A stretch of 64,000 nucleotides of DNA from an uncultured Clostridia bacterium (GTDB lineage Bacteria > Bacillota > Peptococcia > Peptococcales > Peptococcaceae), in the NCBI GenBank assembly GCA_944391285.1, contig CALXSY010000006.1, positions 1 through 64,000 on the forward strand, given 5' to 3'. Below are positions 53,589 through 62,563 of this stretch, in pieces. Below the pieces are notes generated by a model. The model saw only the letters and a list, made by a program, of their open reading frames with translations. It made no database searches and was not told the origin of the DNA. Position numbers and translations under genes: made by a program. Positions within the stretch are counted from its first letter, which is position 1, and each line of letters starts with the position of its first letter.

Positions 53589-54257
53589 TTAATCATTTGT
53601 TTGGTTGCCGTCGCCCCACACCGGAATACTCTCGCCTAAAAAAGTCGGCTCCGGCTTAAACAACGCAAAAAAGAAATCCTTATCCCGTGCGGCTATTTCC
53701 CTTAATTCCCGGTAAGTCCCGCCTCGGTATTGACGCAGATCAGCGCTTACCCCTACTGCCTGCAAATCCAAGCTTTCAGCTAAATATAAGGCGCGGTACA
53801 AATGATATTGCTGAGTAACGATGATGATCTTCTCCGCCTCAAAGATATCCCGCGCCCGATAAACGCTTTCATAAGTGGAAAAGCCCGCATGGTCCATAAA
53901 AATATCCTCGCTGGGCACGCCTTTGGCAGTTAAAAAGTTTTTCATCGTATTTACTTCATCATATTCGATTCTGCCGTGATCGCCGGAAACTATAATTTTA
54001 GGTGCCGCTTTGGCTTCATAAAGCTCTAGACCTTTAAGCAAACGGTCCTCCAGCATCGCTGTAGGCTCGCCGCTGGGCAAAACTCCGCAGCCTAAAATCA
54101 AGATGCAGTCATAATCCGCTCCCGCTGTTTGCTCTGCCGTAACTATTTCAGCCGCTGTTACACCTTTAATATAGAAATTGATGCCCAAGACCAGACAGGC
54201 GGTCAATATAATAAGCGCCCCCAGGGCTTTTAAATATTTTCTTCTTTTTTTCGCCAT
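53589..54257 (-). CDS. SanA/YdcF-like DUF218 membrane-anchored protein
   Basis: A 222-aa protein with an N-terminal membrane helix (LGALIILTACLVLGINFYI, about 10-30) and a DUF218 domain outside: ILILGCGVLPSGEPTAMLEDRL near 52, VSGDHGRIEY near 92, YESVYRARDIF near 130 and VTQQYHLYRALYLA near 148. This is the SanA (vancomycin exclusion) branch of the ElyC/YdcF family, linked to envelope integrity. It follows the PF06541 gene by 10 bp on the same strand. Confidence 0.87.
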   Translation of the reverse strand: MAKKRRKYLKALGALIILTACLVLGINFYIKGVTAAEIVTAEQTAGADYDCILILGCGVLPSGEPTAMLEDRLLKGLELYEAKAAPKIIVSGDHGRIEYDEVNTMKNFLTAKGVPSEDIFMDHAGFSTYESVYRARDIFEAEKIIIVTQQYHLYRALYLAESLDLQAVGVSADLRQYRGGTYRELREIAARDKDFFFALFKPEPTFLGESIPVWGDGNQTND

Positions 54258-54267
54258 GCTTCTCTCC

Positions 54268-55311
54268 TCAGGATTTATTTTTGTTTCTTAGCTGGCGCAG
54301 TTCCTCCAATGCTTCGGCATAAGCCTTGGATGCCGCCGCTTGATTGCGCCCCAAAAGCCTTTGGGCAACTCTATAGCTGCGCTCCTCCTTAGTCAAAAGC
54401 TTTTGCGATACGATTTCTTCAATTCTTTCTTTTATACTGCTCAGCTCACCTAAAAGCTCCTCTTTATTTTCTGCACTTGCTAAAGCCAAATATTTCTCCT
54501 TTGCTTTAATATTGCTCAACATTTCTTCAACCTGCACCCGGCGCTCGTCGATGGCTTTTTGGAAGTATTCCCGCCGCATAGTTTTATGCTTATCCCGCAG
54601 CAAATCTCTTTCCTCTTTGAATTCTTCGACTTTCTGCGCAAAATTTTCTTTTTCCAAACTCAGCCTTTCCTTGAAATTCTCCTTATCCTCCGCTGCTACA
54701 GCTGCTAAGACATCTAACCGCTTCTTCAGGCGGCGCAGTTCTTCGTTATTTTCCGCCAGCTTGCGCAAGACATCTTTCAAATCCAAGGCGGCTCTGACCG
54801 AGCAAGTCACATCGACGCTGAAAATTATCACCAAGACAAAAGCCAGCGGGGTAAGGATATTTTCCGAAAAGAGAAACAGGATTTTTTCTACCCAAGTCTG
54901 TCCGACACTCAGCAATGCCACCGAAAAAACGCCCCATGCTAAGGACGCTTTTAAGCAAATATAGCCATTGAGGTTTAAAAACTCCTCGCTGTAATCCCAA
55001 TACCTCACCGCAAAAAGTTTCTCCATCACCCAGCCGGTCACATACTCCAGCGCCGTAGCGGCAAGCATGCCGCAAAAGAAAACCAGCCAAAGGTTCTCTC
55101 TGAACGGAATAGTCGCCAACAATACTATTAAGGCACCGGAGCCGTATATAGGCACAATGGGACCATACAAAAATCCTCGGTCGGTGAGCTTATGGTTTTT
55201 CACCGAAACATAAGCCACCTCCCAGATATAACCCAAAAAGGCGTAAATAAAAAACAGTATGATCCATTGCTCCAGCGAGTACGTTTCAAAATGCCAATTC
55301 ACCGGCTTCAC
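54268..55311 (-). CDS. PF06541 (CmpB-like) membrane protein with C-terminal coiled coil
   Basis: A 347-aa protein. The first 170 residues contain about five hydrophobic segments with the family landmarks YTGWVMEKLFAVRYWDYS-like (EYVTGWVMEKLFAVRYWDYSEE) and GPIVPIYGSGALIV; the rest (about 185-330) is a long, charged, heptad-like helix (LAENNEELRRLKKRLDVLAA onward). It is a larger paralogue of the 165-aa gene at 21542-22039. The coiled coil suggests a scaffold or interaction role; function unknown. Confidence 0.83.
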   Translation of the reverse strand: MKPVNWHFETYSLEQWIILFFIYAFLGYIWEVAYVSVKNHKLTDRGFLYGPIVPIYGSGALIVLLATIPFRENLWLVFFCGMLAATALEYVTGWVMEKLFAVRYWDYSEEFLNLNGYICLKASLAWGVFSVALLSVGQTWVEKILFLFSENILTPLAFVLVIIFSVDVTCSVRAALDLKDVLRKLAENNEELRRLKKRLDVLAAVAAEDKENFKERLSLEKENFAQKVEEFKEERDLLRDKHKTMRREYFQKAIDERRVQVEEMLSNIKAKEKYLALASAENKEELLGELSSIKERIEEIVSQKLLTKEERSYRVAQRLLGRNQAAASKAYAEALEELRQLRNKNKS

Positions 55312-55339
55312 CTCGTCAATCTTATATCAATTTTTTATG

Positions 55340-55732
55340 CTAATTTTTCTTTTCAAAGCAATAGTTTTTATGAAACGGACAATCTACGCCCTCGTTTTCC
55401 CCGTTTAAGCAAGCCGGCGGCTTATAGATGCTGCCCCATTTGCACATTTCCTCCAAAATGGGGATTAGTGATTCGCCTTTAGGTGAGAGCGAATACTCCA
55501 CCTTGGGCGGAATCTGCTGATATTCCTTGCGGATCACAATGCCGTCTTTCTCCAGTTCTTTGAGCTGGGCAGAGAGCATTTTGTGAGTAATATCGGGAAT
55601 TTCCCGTTTTAATTCCCCGTAGCGTGCCACCGTTTTTTCCACCAGAACAAACATGATAACCATCTTCCATTTGCCGCCAATCACGGATAGAGTATAGCCA
55701 AATGGAGTATCCTGCATATTATAATTGCTCAT
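55340..55732 (-). CDS. HxlR-family transcriptional regulator
   Basis: A 130-aa winged-helix regulator ([17 protein letters not shown] near 14, then [24 protein letters not shown]), with several cysteines near the C-terminus ([18 protein letters not shown]) that might sense redox or metal. It is divergent from a DUF1858 gene, and a palindrome lies between its promoter and start, so autoregulation is likely. Confidence 0.9.
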   Translation of the reverse strand: MSNYNMQDTPFGYTLSVIGGKWKMVIMFVLVEKTVARYGELKREIPDITHKMLSAQLKELEKDGIVIRKEYQQIPPKVEYSLSPKGESLIPILEEMCKWGSIYKPPACLNGENEGVDCPFHKNYCFEKKN

Positions 55733-55753
55733 CTTTACACTTCCTTTTTAGAT

Positions 55754-55778
55754 AGTATGTTACAAAAAAGTGCATACT
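55754..55778. promoter_or_regulatory. Candidate HxlR operator
   Basis: AGTATG (55754-55759) and CATACT (55773-55778) form an inverted repeat with a 13-bp spacer, between the regulator's promoter and its start codon. Confidence 0.45.
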
Positions 55779-55798
55779 TTCTTTTTCTCTGTAATTGT

Positions 55799-55827
55799 AT
55801 TATAATACATCATGTCCCAAGTGTAAA
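55799..55827 (-). promoter_or_regulatory. Promoter of the HxlR gene
   Basis: TTTACA (55827-55822), 17 bp, TATAAT (55804-55799) on the minus strand. Confidence 0.7.
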
Positions 55828-55887
55828 GGATTAAATATTCGATTAACGGACACACTATAAATATATCTATCCAAGGAGGACTTTGAA

Positions 55888-56088
55888 ATGTCTATTACCG
55901 CAGAAAGCAGTATCTTAGAAACTGTACAAAAATATCCTAAAACCGCCGCTGTATTTATGGAGTTTGGCATGGGCTGCTTAGGCTGTGCCGCTGCTCATTT
56001 TGAAAACATCGGTCAAGGCGCTGCCGCTCACGGCATTGATATCGCAGCTTTAGTTGATGCTTTAAACAAAGTAGCTGTTGAGGTTTAA
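55888..56088 (+). CDS. DUF1858 domain protein
   Basis: A 66-aa protein of the DUF1858 type (hybrid-cluster-associated redox disulfide domain): helix LETVQKYPKTAAVFMEFGMGCLGCAAA with CLGC at residues 29-32. This domain is found near iron-sulfur redox proteins and in nitric-oxide-repair proteins; it may bind or donate redox equivalents. SD AAGGAGG. It is divergent from the HxlR gene and followed by a terminator, so it is a single-gene unit. Confidence 0.88.
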   Translation: MSITAESSILETVQKYPKTAAVFMEFGMGCLGCAAAHFENIGQGAAAHGIDIAALVDALNKVAVEV

Positions 56089-56105
56089 TTTCTGTTTCAG
56101 TCACC

Positions 56106-56140
56106 AAAAATCCTGCCTACATCAAAAGGCAGGATTTTTT
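56106..56140 (+). terminator. Terminator of the DUF1858 gene
   Basis: AAATCCTGCCT (56108-56118) pairs with AGGCAGGATTT (56127-56137), followed by Ts. Confidence 0.85.
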
Positions 56141-56171
56141 ATTTTTTAAGCAATTTTTTTCTCAAAAGGGC

Positions 56172-56200
56172 TTGACAATGTCGGTTTTATGTGGTATATT
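56172..56200 (+). promoter_or_regulatory. Promoter of the DUF3796-XRE pair
   Basis: TTGACA (56172-56177), 17 bp, TATATT (56195-56200); the -10 box lies in the left arm of the inverted repeat. Confidence 0.8.
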
Positions 56201-56231
56201 TCTAACATCAAGTTAAAAATATACCACATAA
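56187..56231. promoter_or_regulatory. Perfect 15-bp inverted repeat operator
   Basis: TTATGTGGTATATTT (56187-56201) and its exact complement AAATATACCACATAA (56217-56231) with a 15-bp spacer. It covers the -10 box and start point, ending 1 bp into the Shine-Dalgarno of the DUF3796 gene. Probable autoregulatory site for the XRE protein. Confidence 0.75.
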
Positions 56232-56243
56232 GGAGTGATTTCC

Positions 56244-56603
56244 ATGACTTGGCGAATCAATTATTTAGGTTTTCTTTCTCTTTTGGCTTTGCTTGCCGTC
56301 TTGGGTTTTTTAACCGACAACAAAGGCTTCTACGGTTTTTTAGGCTTTCTGGTTTATCTGCGCTATTTTTGGGTTAAACCCGATGAATTATTCCTGCTCA
56401 ATGTCCAAAAATCAGCCACTGCCGCCTTTTTGCTGGAAATGGTAGCTCTTGTTCCGCTGATTTTCTACTTTGTCCTAAGCAGCAATTATGCCAATGGTTT
56501 AGCCGCGGCTTTTGGCGGCAGTTTTATTGTAGCCGTTGTTGTTTTCTCTCTCTTGCTCACCTTTTTAGAATTTAAAGAAATAAATGGTGCTGCCAATGAT
56601 TAA
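56244..56603 (+). CDS. DUF3796-like small membrane protein
   Basis: A 119-aa protein with about four hydrophobic segments and an early GFYGFLGFLVYLRYFWVKPDELF motif, as in DUF3796 proteins. These are usually paired with a small XRE regulator, as here. AAGGAG lies 8 nt before ATG 56244. Function unknown; its stop overlaps the regulator's start. Confidence 0.82.
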   Translation: MTWRINYLGFLSLLALLAVLGFLTDNKGFYGFLGFLVYLRYFWVKPDELFLLNVQKSATAAFLLEMVALVPLIFYFVLSSNYANGLAAAFGGSFIVAVVVFSLLLTFLEFKEINGAAND

Positions 56604-56793
56604 AAACAAAATTAAAGAATACCGCGCCAAACACGACATGAAGCAAGAGGATTTAGCCCAATTAGTAGGCGTGCGCCGGGAAACCATCGGCAATTTAGAG
56701 AAAGGCAAATACAATCCATCATTAGTTTTAGCTTGGCATATCGCCAAAGTATTCAATGTCACTATTGAAGAAATATTCACCGTAGAAGAATAA
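56599..56793 (+). CDS. XRE-family helix-turn-helix regulator
   Basis: A 64-aa Cro/C1-type DNA-binding protein: KIKEYRAKHDMKQEDLAQLVGVRRETIGNLEKGKYNPSL, with VTIEEIFTVEE at the end. Start ATG 56599 gives the usual N-terminus and overlaps the membrane-protein stop by 5 nt; an earlier ATG at 56584 is possible. It most likely represses this two-gene operon through the inverted repeat. Confidence 0.9.
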   Translation: MKNKIKEYRAKHDMKQEDLAQLVGVRRETIGNLEKGKYNPSLVLAWHIAKVFNVTIEEIFTVEE

Positions 56794-56808
56794 TCTCCGT
56801 TTAAAGCC

Positions 56809-56833
56809 AAAAACCGCACCCTTGGTGCGGTTT
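56809..56833. terminator. Bidirectional terminator
   Basis: AAAAACCGCACC (56809-56820) and GGTGCGGTTTTT (56822-56833 region) around CTT, between the convergent XRE and Sel1 genes. Confidence 0.85.
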
Positions 56834-56837
56834 TTCA

Positions 56838-57578
56838 TTAGCTATTCAATAATTCCTGAGCTTCTTCCTGACCGTGATCGGCAGCTTTTTTCAGCCAATA
56901 AGCAAATTTTTTCTCATCAGCTTCCACACCCTCGCCGTCACGATAGCACAGTGCCAAAGTATACTGGGCGTCGGACAGCTCCTGCTCGGAGGCTTTGATT
57001 AAATATTCCACCGCTTTGGCTTTATCCACCTCAGCACCTTCGCCGTTTAAATAGCACAGCGCCAGATTATATTCTCCGGCGGCATAGCCTTTGTCGCTGG
57101 CTAACTCAAACCAATAAAAAGCTTTCTCAAAATCCTGCTCGGTGCCTAAGCCTTCGGCATAGCAGATGCCCAAATTAACCATGGAGTCCAAATTATTCTT
57201 TTCTGCCGCTTGGGTGTACCAATTAACAGCCTGCTCAAAATTTTGCTCGGTGCCTTGTCCAAAAGTGTAGCACTCGGCTAAATAATGTCTTGCCATGGTA
57301 TGTCCTTTTTTGGCGGCTATCTCAAAATATTTAAAAGCTTTTTCCATATCTCTGGTGAGCTCTTCACCTTTGTAATAAAGCATCGCCAAGGTGTAAGCGG
57401 CGTTCATATTGCCTTGATCAGCGCTTTTAGTGTACCAGTTAAGCGCCTCATTAAAATCAGCCTCCACAAAATCGCCATGATGATAGCATAATCCCAAATT
57501 AAACTGAGCCCGGGCAAAGCCTTGGGCAGCTGCTTCTTTAATATGCTCAAATTGTTCTTGATTTAAAGTATTTTCCAT
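56838..57578 (-). CDS. Sel1-repeat protein
   Basis: A 246-aa soluble protein made of about six Sel1-like (TPR-type) 36-residue repeats, recognisable by recurring A.YNLGLCY..G.G...D..KA..W. In each, for example QFNLGLCYHHGDFVEADFNEALNWY and MVNLGICYAEGLGTEQDFEKAFYWF. Such proteins are protein-interaction scaffolds. ATG 57578 is chosen because GGAGGG lies 6 nt upstream; the longer ORF start is not supported. No signal peptide. Confidence 0.9.
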   Translation of the reverse strand: MENTLNQEQFEHIKEAAAQGFARAQFNLGLCYHHGDFVEADFNEALNWYTKSADQGNMNAAYTLAMLYYKGEELTRDMEKAFKYFEIAAKKGHTMARHYLAECYTFGQGTEQNFEQAVNWYTQAAEKNNLDSMVNLGICYAEGLGTEQDFEKAFYWFELASDKGYAAGEYNLALCYLNGEGAEVDKAKAVEYLIKASEQELSDAQYTLALCYRDGEGVEADEKKFAYWLKKAADHGQEEAQELLNS

Positions 57579-57662
57579 CGTCGTCCCTCCGTCTCGGCAG
57601 CATTTAAGTTCATTATACACCAATCTCAGCTTTTTAGCTAACAATATTTTTTATATCTTCTT

Positions 57663-60600
57663 TTAGCTGAATAAATCCAAAATAGAAAGCTGATTGCTCT
57701 GGGGTAAGCCTTCCAATAATTTCAGCCGTTTCATCGTTTCCACTACTGTATTGCTTAATTTAGTGCGCTTGCGGAAATCATTGAGTGAGAGAAATTCGCC
57801 GTCCTTGGCTGCTTCCTCCACGCTGTCAGCCGCTTTATCACCCAAACCGTCAATAGTATCCAACGCCGGCATAATTTTTTCACCAATTACTTGAAAATGA
57901 TGGGCCTTGGCTTTATAAATATCGATCGGCATAAAATCAATACCCCTCGCATACATTTCCTGCACCACCCGCATATCCTTAAAGGAATCCTGCTCCTTTT
58001 GGCTCAAATTGTTAGAGCGGCTCAGATAATCCTTGATATGTCTTTCCAAAACTTCCTTGCCCAGGCACATCAGCTCATAATCAAAGCCCGAAGCTCTGAT
58101 AGCAAAATACGCCGCATAATAAGCATGGGGGAAATACACCTTATAATAAGCGATTCTTAACGCCATCATCACATATGCCACCGCATGAGCCTTAGGGAAC
58201 ATATATTTAATCTGCTTACAGGACCAAATATACCAATCCGGAACATTAGCGGCAAGCATTGCTTCCTCCATTTCCGGCTTTAAGCCTTTACCCTTGCGGA
58301 CGCTCTCCATAATGCTAAACGCCAAATCACTCTCCAAGCCCATGCCAATCAAATAAGTCATAATATCGTCACGGGTGCAGATGGCGCTTCTTAAATCGCA
58401 TTTACCCGAGTTAATCAATTCCTGGGCGTTATTGAGCCAAACATCAGTACCATGTGACAAGCCGGCGATACGGGCTAAATCGGAAAAGCATTTAGGCTTA
58501 GTCTCTTTCAGCATCTGCATGGCAAAGTCGGTGCCAAACTCCGGCACACCCAAACAGCCCAGCTCACAGTTAGTCAGATCATTGGGAGTAATGCCTAAGG
58601 CTTCGGTATTTTTAAACAACGACAGCACCTTTTCTTCATTAAGCGGAATACTTTTAGCGCTGAATCCCGTCAGTTCCTCCAAGCGTTTAATCATAGTCGG
58701 ATCATCGTGTCCCAGAATATCTAATTTCAAAAGATTGTGGTCGATGGAGTGATAATCAAAATGGGTCGTGATAATAGAAGTATTGGGATCATTAGCCGGA
58801 TGCTGCACCGGAGTAAAGGAATAAATCTCCTCCCCGTGGGGCAAAACGATAATTCCTCCCGGGTGCTGACCGGTGGTGCGGCGCACACCTACAAAGCCTT
58901 GGCTCAAGCGCTTGACCTCGCAGCTTCTTTTGGTGATGCCCCGCTCTTCGAAATATTTCAAAACATAGCCGATGGCTGTTTTCTCTGCCAATTTGCTGAC
59001 CGTGCCGGCTCTGAAGGTATGACCTTTGCCGAATATTTCCTCGGTATAAGCATGAGCCGTCGGCTGATATTCACCGGAAAAGTTTAAGTCGATATCCGGC
59101 TCTTTATTGCCCTTGAAGCCTAAAAAAGTTTCAAAGGGGATATCGTGCCCGTCTTTTAATAGTAATTCGCCGCAGACGGGACAAATTTTATCAGGCATAT
59201 CATAGCCGCTGCTGCCCCGATAGCTTTTGACTTCGTCCGATTCAAAGTCCGAATAATGGCATTTGGCGCAGTAATAATGCGGCTGCAAAGGGTTAACCTC
59301 GGTAATACCCGCCATAGTCGCCGCAAAGCTTGAGCCTACCGAACCCCGGGAGCCGACCAAATAGCCGTCGGCATTGGATTTCCAAACCAGCTTTTGGGCG
59401 ATGATATACATGACAGCAAAGCCGTTGCCGATGATAGAGTTAAGCTCATGCTCCAAGCGCTCCTCCACCACTTGAGGCAATTTTTCGCCGTACATGCTGT
59501 GCGCCTTCTTGTAGCAAATCTCCCGCAAAGTCTTATCCGAATCCTCAATAACCGGCGGGCATTTGTCCGGTCTGACCGGCGCAATTTTTTCAATCATCTC
59601 ATTTATCCTGCGGCTGTTGGTCACCACGACCTCATAGGCTTTTTCCCTGCCCAAATATTGAAACTCCTCCAGCATTTCCTCAGTGGTGCGAAAATAAAGG
59701 GGTGCTTGATTGTCGGCATCCTGAAAGCCTTTGCCTGCCATGATAATTCGGCGGTAAACCTCATCCTCCGGATCCATAAAATGCACATCGCAGGTCGCCA
59801 CCACCGGCTTTTGAAAGGTTTCTCCCAAGCGCACGATCTTGCGGTTAAGCTCCCTTAAATCCTCATAAGAGTTAATCTGCGGAAGCTTATCGCTGGCAAT
59901 CATAAAGGCATTGTTGCCCAAAGGCTGGATTTCCAGATAATCGTAATATTTCACAATCCGCGCTATTTCCGTTTCTTTGGCATCCCTCAAGATAGCCTGC
60001 ACCAATTCCCCGCTCTCGCAGGCGGAGCCTAAAATTAAGCCTTCCCGGTTTTCCTCCAGCACACTGCGGGGAATACGGGGACGGCGGGCATAATAATCCA
60101 AGTGCGATAAGCTGATCAGCTTATATAAATTAACCCGTCCGATATCATTCTGCGCCAAAACTATGGCGTGATAGGTCGGCATTTTTTTGATAACCTCAGC
60201 GGAAAGCTTGCCGTGCTCGTTGATCTGCGCCAAAGTTTCCACGCCTTTTTCCTTTAGCTGAACCAATAGCTTTTGATAAATCTCCGCCGTAGCCTGGGCA
60301 TCGTCCACCGCCCGGTGATGATTTTCCAAGGAGACCTCCAAGGCTTTGGCAATAGTGTCCAGCTTATAATTATTTAAATCAGGCAGTAAAATCCGTGCCA
60401 CACTCACCGTATCAACCACCGTTTTTTCCCAAGTCAAGCCCTGCCTGTCCGCTTGAGCGGCGATAAAGCTATTGTCAAAATCAGCATTGTGCGCCACCAT
60501 CACACATCCGGCACAAAATTGGAGAAACTCAGGCAAAATCTCCTCAATCTTCGGTGCCTCAAGGACCATTTGGTCGGTGATGCCTGTTAATTTTTCGATT

Positions 60601-62003
60601 TCAAAGCTGATAGGCTTGCCGGGATTGACAAAGGTAGAAAATTTATCCGCTATTTTGCCGTCTCTCAGCTTAACGGCCCCGATTTCAATAATCTGCTCGG
60701 TCTGAGGATTTAAGCCGGTAGTTTCCAAATCAAAAACCACCGCCTCTGCCAGCAATGGCTCAGCCTGGGCGTTTTGCACCGCCTGCTTTAAATCATCTAC
60801 CAAATAAATCTCACAGCCGTAAATCAGCTTCAAAGGATCATCCTTTTCCAATTCATGATAAGCCTCGGTAAAGCCCTGCACTACCCCATGGTCGGTAATA
60901 GCCACCGCCTCATGCCCCCAAGCTTTAGCCCGCTTAATCAAGGCTTTAGGATCAACCAAACCGTCCATATCGCTCATCAAAGTATGCAAATGCAGCTCAA
61001 CTCGTTTTTCCGGAGCATTATCCATTCTCCGGGTCGTAAAATCCTCAATCAAACGGATGCCTCTGACCGAAGAGATGCTGATATCCCGGTCAAATTTATC
61101 CGCCATCGCCATGCCTTTAATCTTCAGAAAAACACCGTCTTTGACCTTCTCCAGGAATTCGTCTTTTTGCTCCTTCTCCAAAAAGACCTTGCAATTGATG
61201 CTGTCAGTAAAATCCGTCACCGCAAAGATAGCCAGAGTCTTTTCGTTGCGCAGCTCTCTGGTTTCCAAAAGAAATACCTTGCCGCGGACGATAACCTCGC
61301 CGATGGTATCGGTGATTTCGCTTATGGGTGTAGCTTCGCCGTCAAAAGTGCGTCCGTAGACTAAATTAGGATCGTCATTAGCACGTTTTTTCTTCGCCGG
61401 CTTTTCCTCGGGTTTTTCCTGAGGTTTTTCCTCCGTTTTCGCCGTTTGCTCTTTTAGCGGAGCCATGCTTTCCGTTTTAGCCTTAGGCTGATAAACGGGA
61501 GTAATTTTGCGCACTTTAGCGGTTTTTAAATAGCTGAAAGTTACTTCCAAAGGCAGATTGAAGCGCTCCTGCAAAATATTTTGCAGATATTTGCGCAAAA
61601 TATTTTCGCTCTTGCTGATAAAAGGCGACAGCGGCACTATTAAGACCAGTTCATTTTCTTTCAGCTGCCATTGGGCTTCTTTTAAAATGCTGTAACCCAA
61701 CATGCCTAAGCTTTGCTTAGCTTCTGCCAAGATGCTTTCCCAATAGTTTTCCAAAATAGCCTGCGGGGTGTACTGCTCCGAAAGGGCAAAGCGCACCTTG
61801 ATCTCCAGAGTACACTCAGACGGCGGAAAATGCTTCTCCAGCTCCTTTTTTAAACGCTCCACATCCTTATATTGCAGCAAACGGCGGCTTAATATATAAA
61901 TGCTCAGCTTTTTTTCGCCCATACCCAGCTTGACCCGCTCAATTACAGCCTGATTAAAAAGCTCGGCTAATTTTTCGTCGCTGATTAATTTGGCTAAATC
62001 CAT
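57663..62003 (-). CDS. polC: DNA polymerase III PolC-type
   Basis: The replicative polymerase of low-GC Gram-positives, 1446 aa. N-terminal domain (1-160), acidic/basic linker, OB fold (about 220-320), PHP domain (RVELHLHTLMSDMDGL from about 335), inserted DEDDh proofreading exonuclease (VVFDLETTGLNPQTE at about 422, HNADFDNSFI near 505), then palm with GSRGSVGSSFAATMAG and PDIDLNFSGEY. A Zn knuckle is present (CAKCHYSDF ... CPVCGE). Start ATG 62003 has AAAGGCGG 7 nt upstream; the TTG at 62021 is less likely. Its size and order are normal. Confidence 0.97.
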   Translation of the reverse strand: MDLAKLISDEKLAELFNQAVIERVKLGMGEKKLSIYILSRRLLQYKDVERLKKELEKHFPPSECTLEIKVRFALSEQYTPQAILENYWESILAEAKQSLGMLGYSILKEAQWQLKENELVLIVPLSPFISKSENILRKYLQNILQERFNLPLEVTFSYLKTAKVRKITPVYQPKAKTESMAPLKEQTAKTEEKPQEKPEEKPAKKKRANDDPNLVYGRTFDGEATPISEITDTIGEVIVRGKVFLLETRELRNEKTLAIFAVTDFTDSINCKVFLEKEQKDEFLEKVKDGVFLKIKGMAMADKFDRDISISSVRGIRLIEDFTTRRMDNAPEKRVELHLHTLMSDMDGLVDPKALIKRAKAWGHEAVAITDHGVVQGFTEAYHELEKDDPLKLIYGCEIYLVDDLKQAVQNAQAEPLLAEAVVFDLETTGLNPQTEQIIEIGAVKLRDGKIADKFSTFVNPGKPISFEIEKLTGITDQMVLEAPKIEEILPEFLQFCAGCVMVAHNADFDNSFIAAQADRQGLTWEKTVVDTVSVARILLPDLNNYKLDTIAKALEVSLENHHRAVDDAQATAEIYQKLLVQLKEKGVETLAQINEHGKLSAEVIKKMPTYHAIVLAQNDIGRVNLYKLISLSHLDYYARRPRIPRSVLEENREGLILGSACESGELVQAILRDAKETEIARIVKYYDYLEIQPLGNNAFMIASDKLPQINSYEDLRELNRKIVRLGETFQKPVVATCDVHFMDPEDEVYRRIIMAGKGFQDADNQAPLYFRTTEEMLEEFQYLGREKAYEVVVTNSRRINEMIEKIAPVRPDKCPPVIEDSDKTLREICYKKAHSMYGEKLPQVVEERLEHELNSIIGNGFAVMYIIAQKLVWKSNADGYLVGSRGSVGSSFAATMAGITEVNPLQPHYYCAKCHYSDFESDEVKSYRGSSGYDMPDKICPVCGELLLKDGHDIPFETFLGFKGNKEPDIDLNFSGEYQPTAHAYTEEIFGKGHTFRAGTVSKLAEKTAIGYVLKYFEERGITKRSCEVKRLSQGFVGVRRTTGQHPGGIIVLPHGEEIYSFTPVQHPANDPNTSIITTHFDYHSIDHNLLKLDILGHDDPTMIKRLEELTGFSAKSIPLNEEKVLSLFKNTEALGITPNDLTNCELGCLGVPEFGTDFAMQMLKETKPKCFSDLARIAGLSHGTDVWLNNAQELINSGKCDLRSAICTRDDIMTYLIGMGLESDLAFSIMESVRKGKGLKPEMEEAMLAANVPDWYIWSCKQIKYMFPKAHAVAYVMMALRIAYYKVYFPHAYYAAYFAIRASGFDYELMCLGKEVLERHIKDYLSRSNNLSQKEQDSFKDMRVVQEMYARGIDFMPIDIYKAKAHHFQVIGEKIMPALDTIDGLGDKAADSVEEAAKDGEFLSLNDFRKRTKLSNTVVETMKRLKLLEGLPQSNQLSILDLFS

Positions 62004-62044
62004 TTCTTCACCGCCTTTCAAAACCTTTACCTATAATATAGCAC

Positions 62045-62077
62045 AAAAAAAAGATGCAAACAAATAAAATTTGCATC
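62045..62077 (-). terminator. Terminator of the right-end operon
   Basis: GATGCAAA (62077-62070) pairs with TTTGCATC (62060-62053) on the minus strand, followed by eight Ts (62052-62045), directly upstream of the polC promoter region. Confidence 0.85.
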
Positions 62078-62104
62078 GGTAATGATATAAAGAAAATAAT
62101 TGAT

Positions 62105-62545
62105 TTATTTTATCCGTTTCTTTAGCCGCCTGCTTAAATACCAAAGCACATAGCATATGCTAAACAAGGCTAAGACAAGACTAAACCAAATATCGCAGGC
62201 AAAGATAATGGTTTCATAATTGCCGAAAGGGAGCAGCTGTCTGGGATCACGCAAAAGCACCTCGTAATTGCTGAAGCTGATAAGGGAGCTATAAAGAGCA
62301 GTCAAAACAGCGCAATACAAATTTTTTGCCAAAAAAATGGCACAAAAGGCGATGATCAGTATGGATAATAGTATAATCAACTCAGCTATTAAACTGTCAG
62401 CGGTCGCTTCACTGGCATAATCTCTCCAGCGATACTCGGTCCTGCCCTCTGCCATAATCGCAGACAATAGAAAATAAAACAAACTAACCGCTGTATACAC
62501 CACAGACAAAACTATCTGCCAGAACCACCATTTTTTGCTTTTCAT
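62105..62545 (-). CDS. Four-helix membrane protein of unknown function (paralogue 3)
   Basis: A 146-aa protein with four hydrophobic segments (about 9-30, 50-72, 75-95, 108-130) and a basic C-terminus (RRLKKRIK). It is a close paralogue of the product at 63039-63473: RTEYRWRDYASEATADSLIAEL and FGNYETIIFACDIWF are nearly shared. No family recognised. Start ATG 62545, with an AGGAGTGG site 8-10 nt upstream that is part of the duplicated segment. Confidence 0.78.
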   Translation of the reverse strand: MKSKKWWFWQIVLSVVYTAVSLFYFLLSAIMAEGRTEYRWRDYASEATADSLIAELIILLSILIIAFCAIFLAKNLYCAVLTALYSSLISFSNYEVLLRDPRQLLPFGNYETIIFACDIWFSLVLALFSICYVLWYLSRRLKKRIK

Positions 62546-62563
62546 CGCCCAGCCACTCCTAAC
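62124..62563 (-). repeat. Tandem gene duplication, copy B (with 63056-63490, copy A)
   Basis: About 435 bp of DNA at 62124-62563 and 63056-63490 are similar along their length, from C-terminal codons through the start codon and the shared site CATCGCCCAGCCACTCCT upstream. Long runs are identical, for example around 62300-62340 and 63230-63270. Copy divergence appears to be about 10%. Confidence 0.85.
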
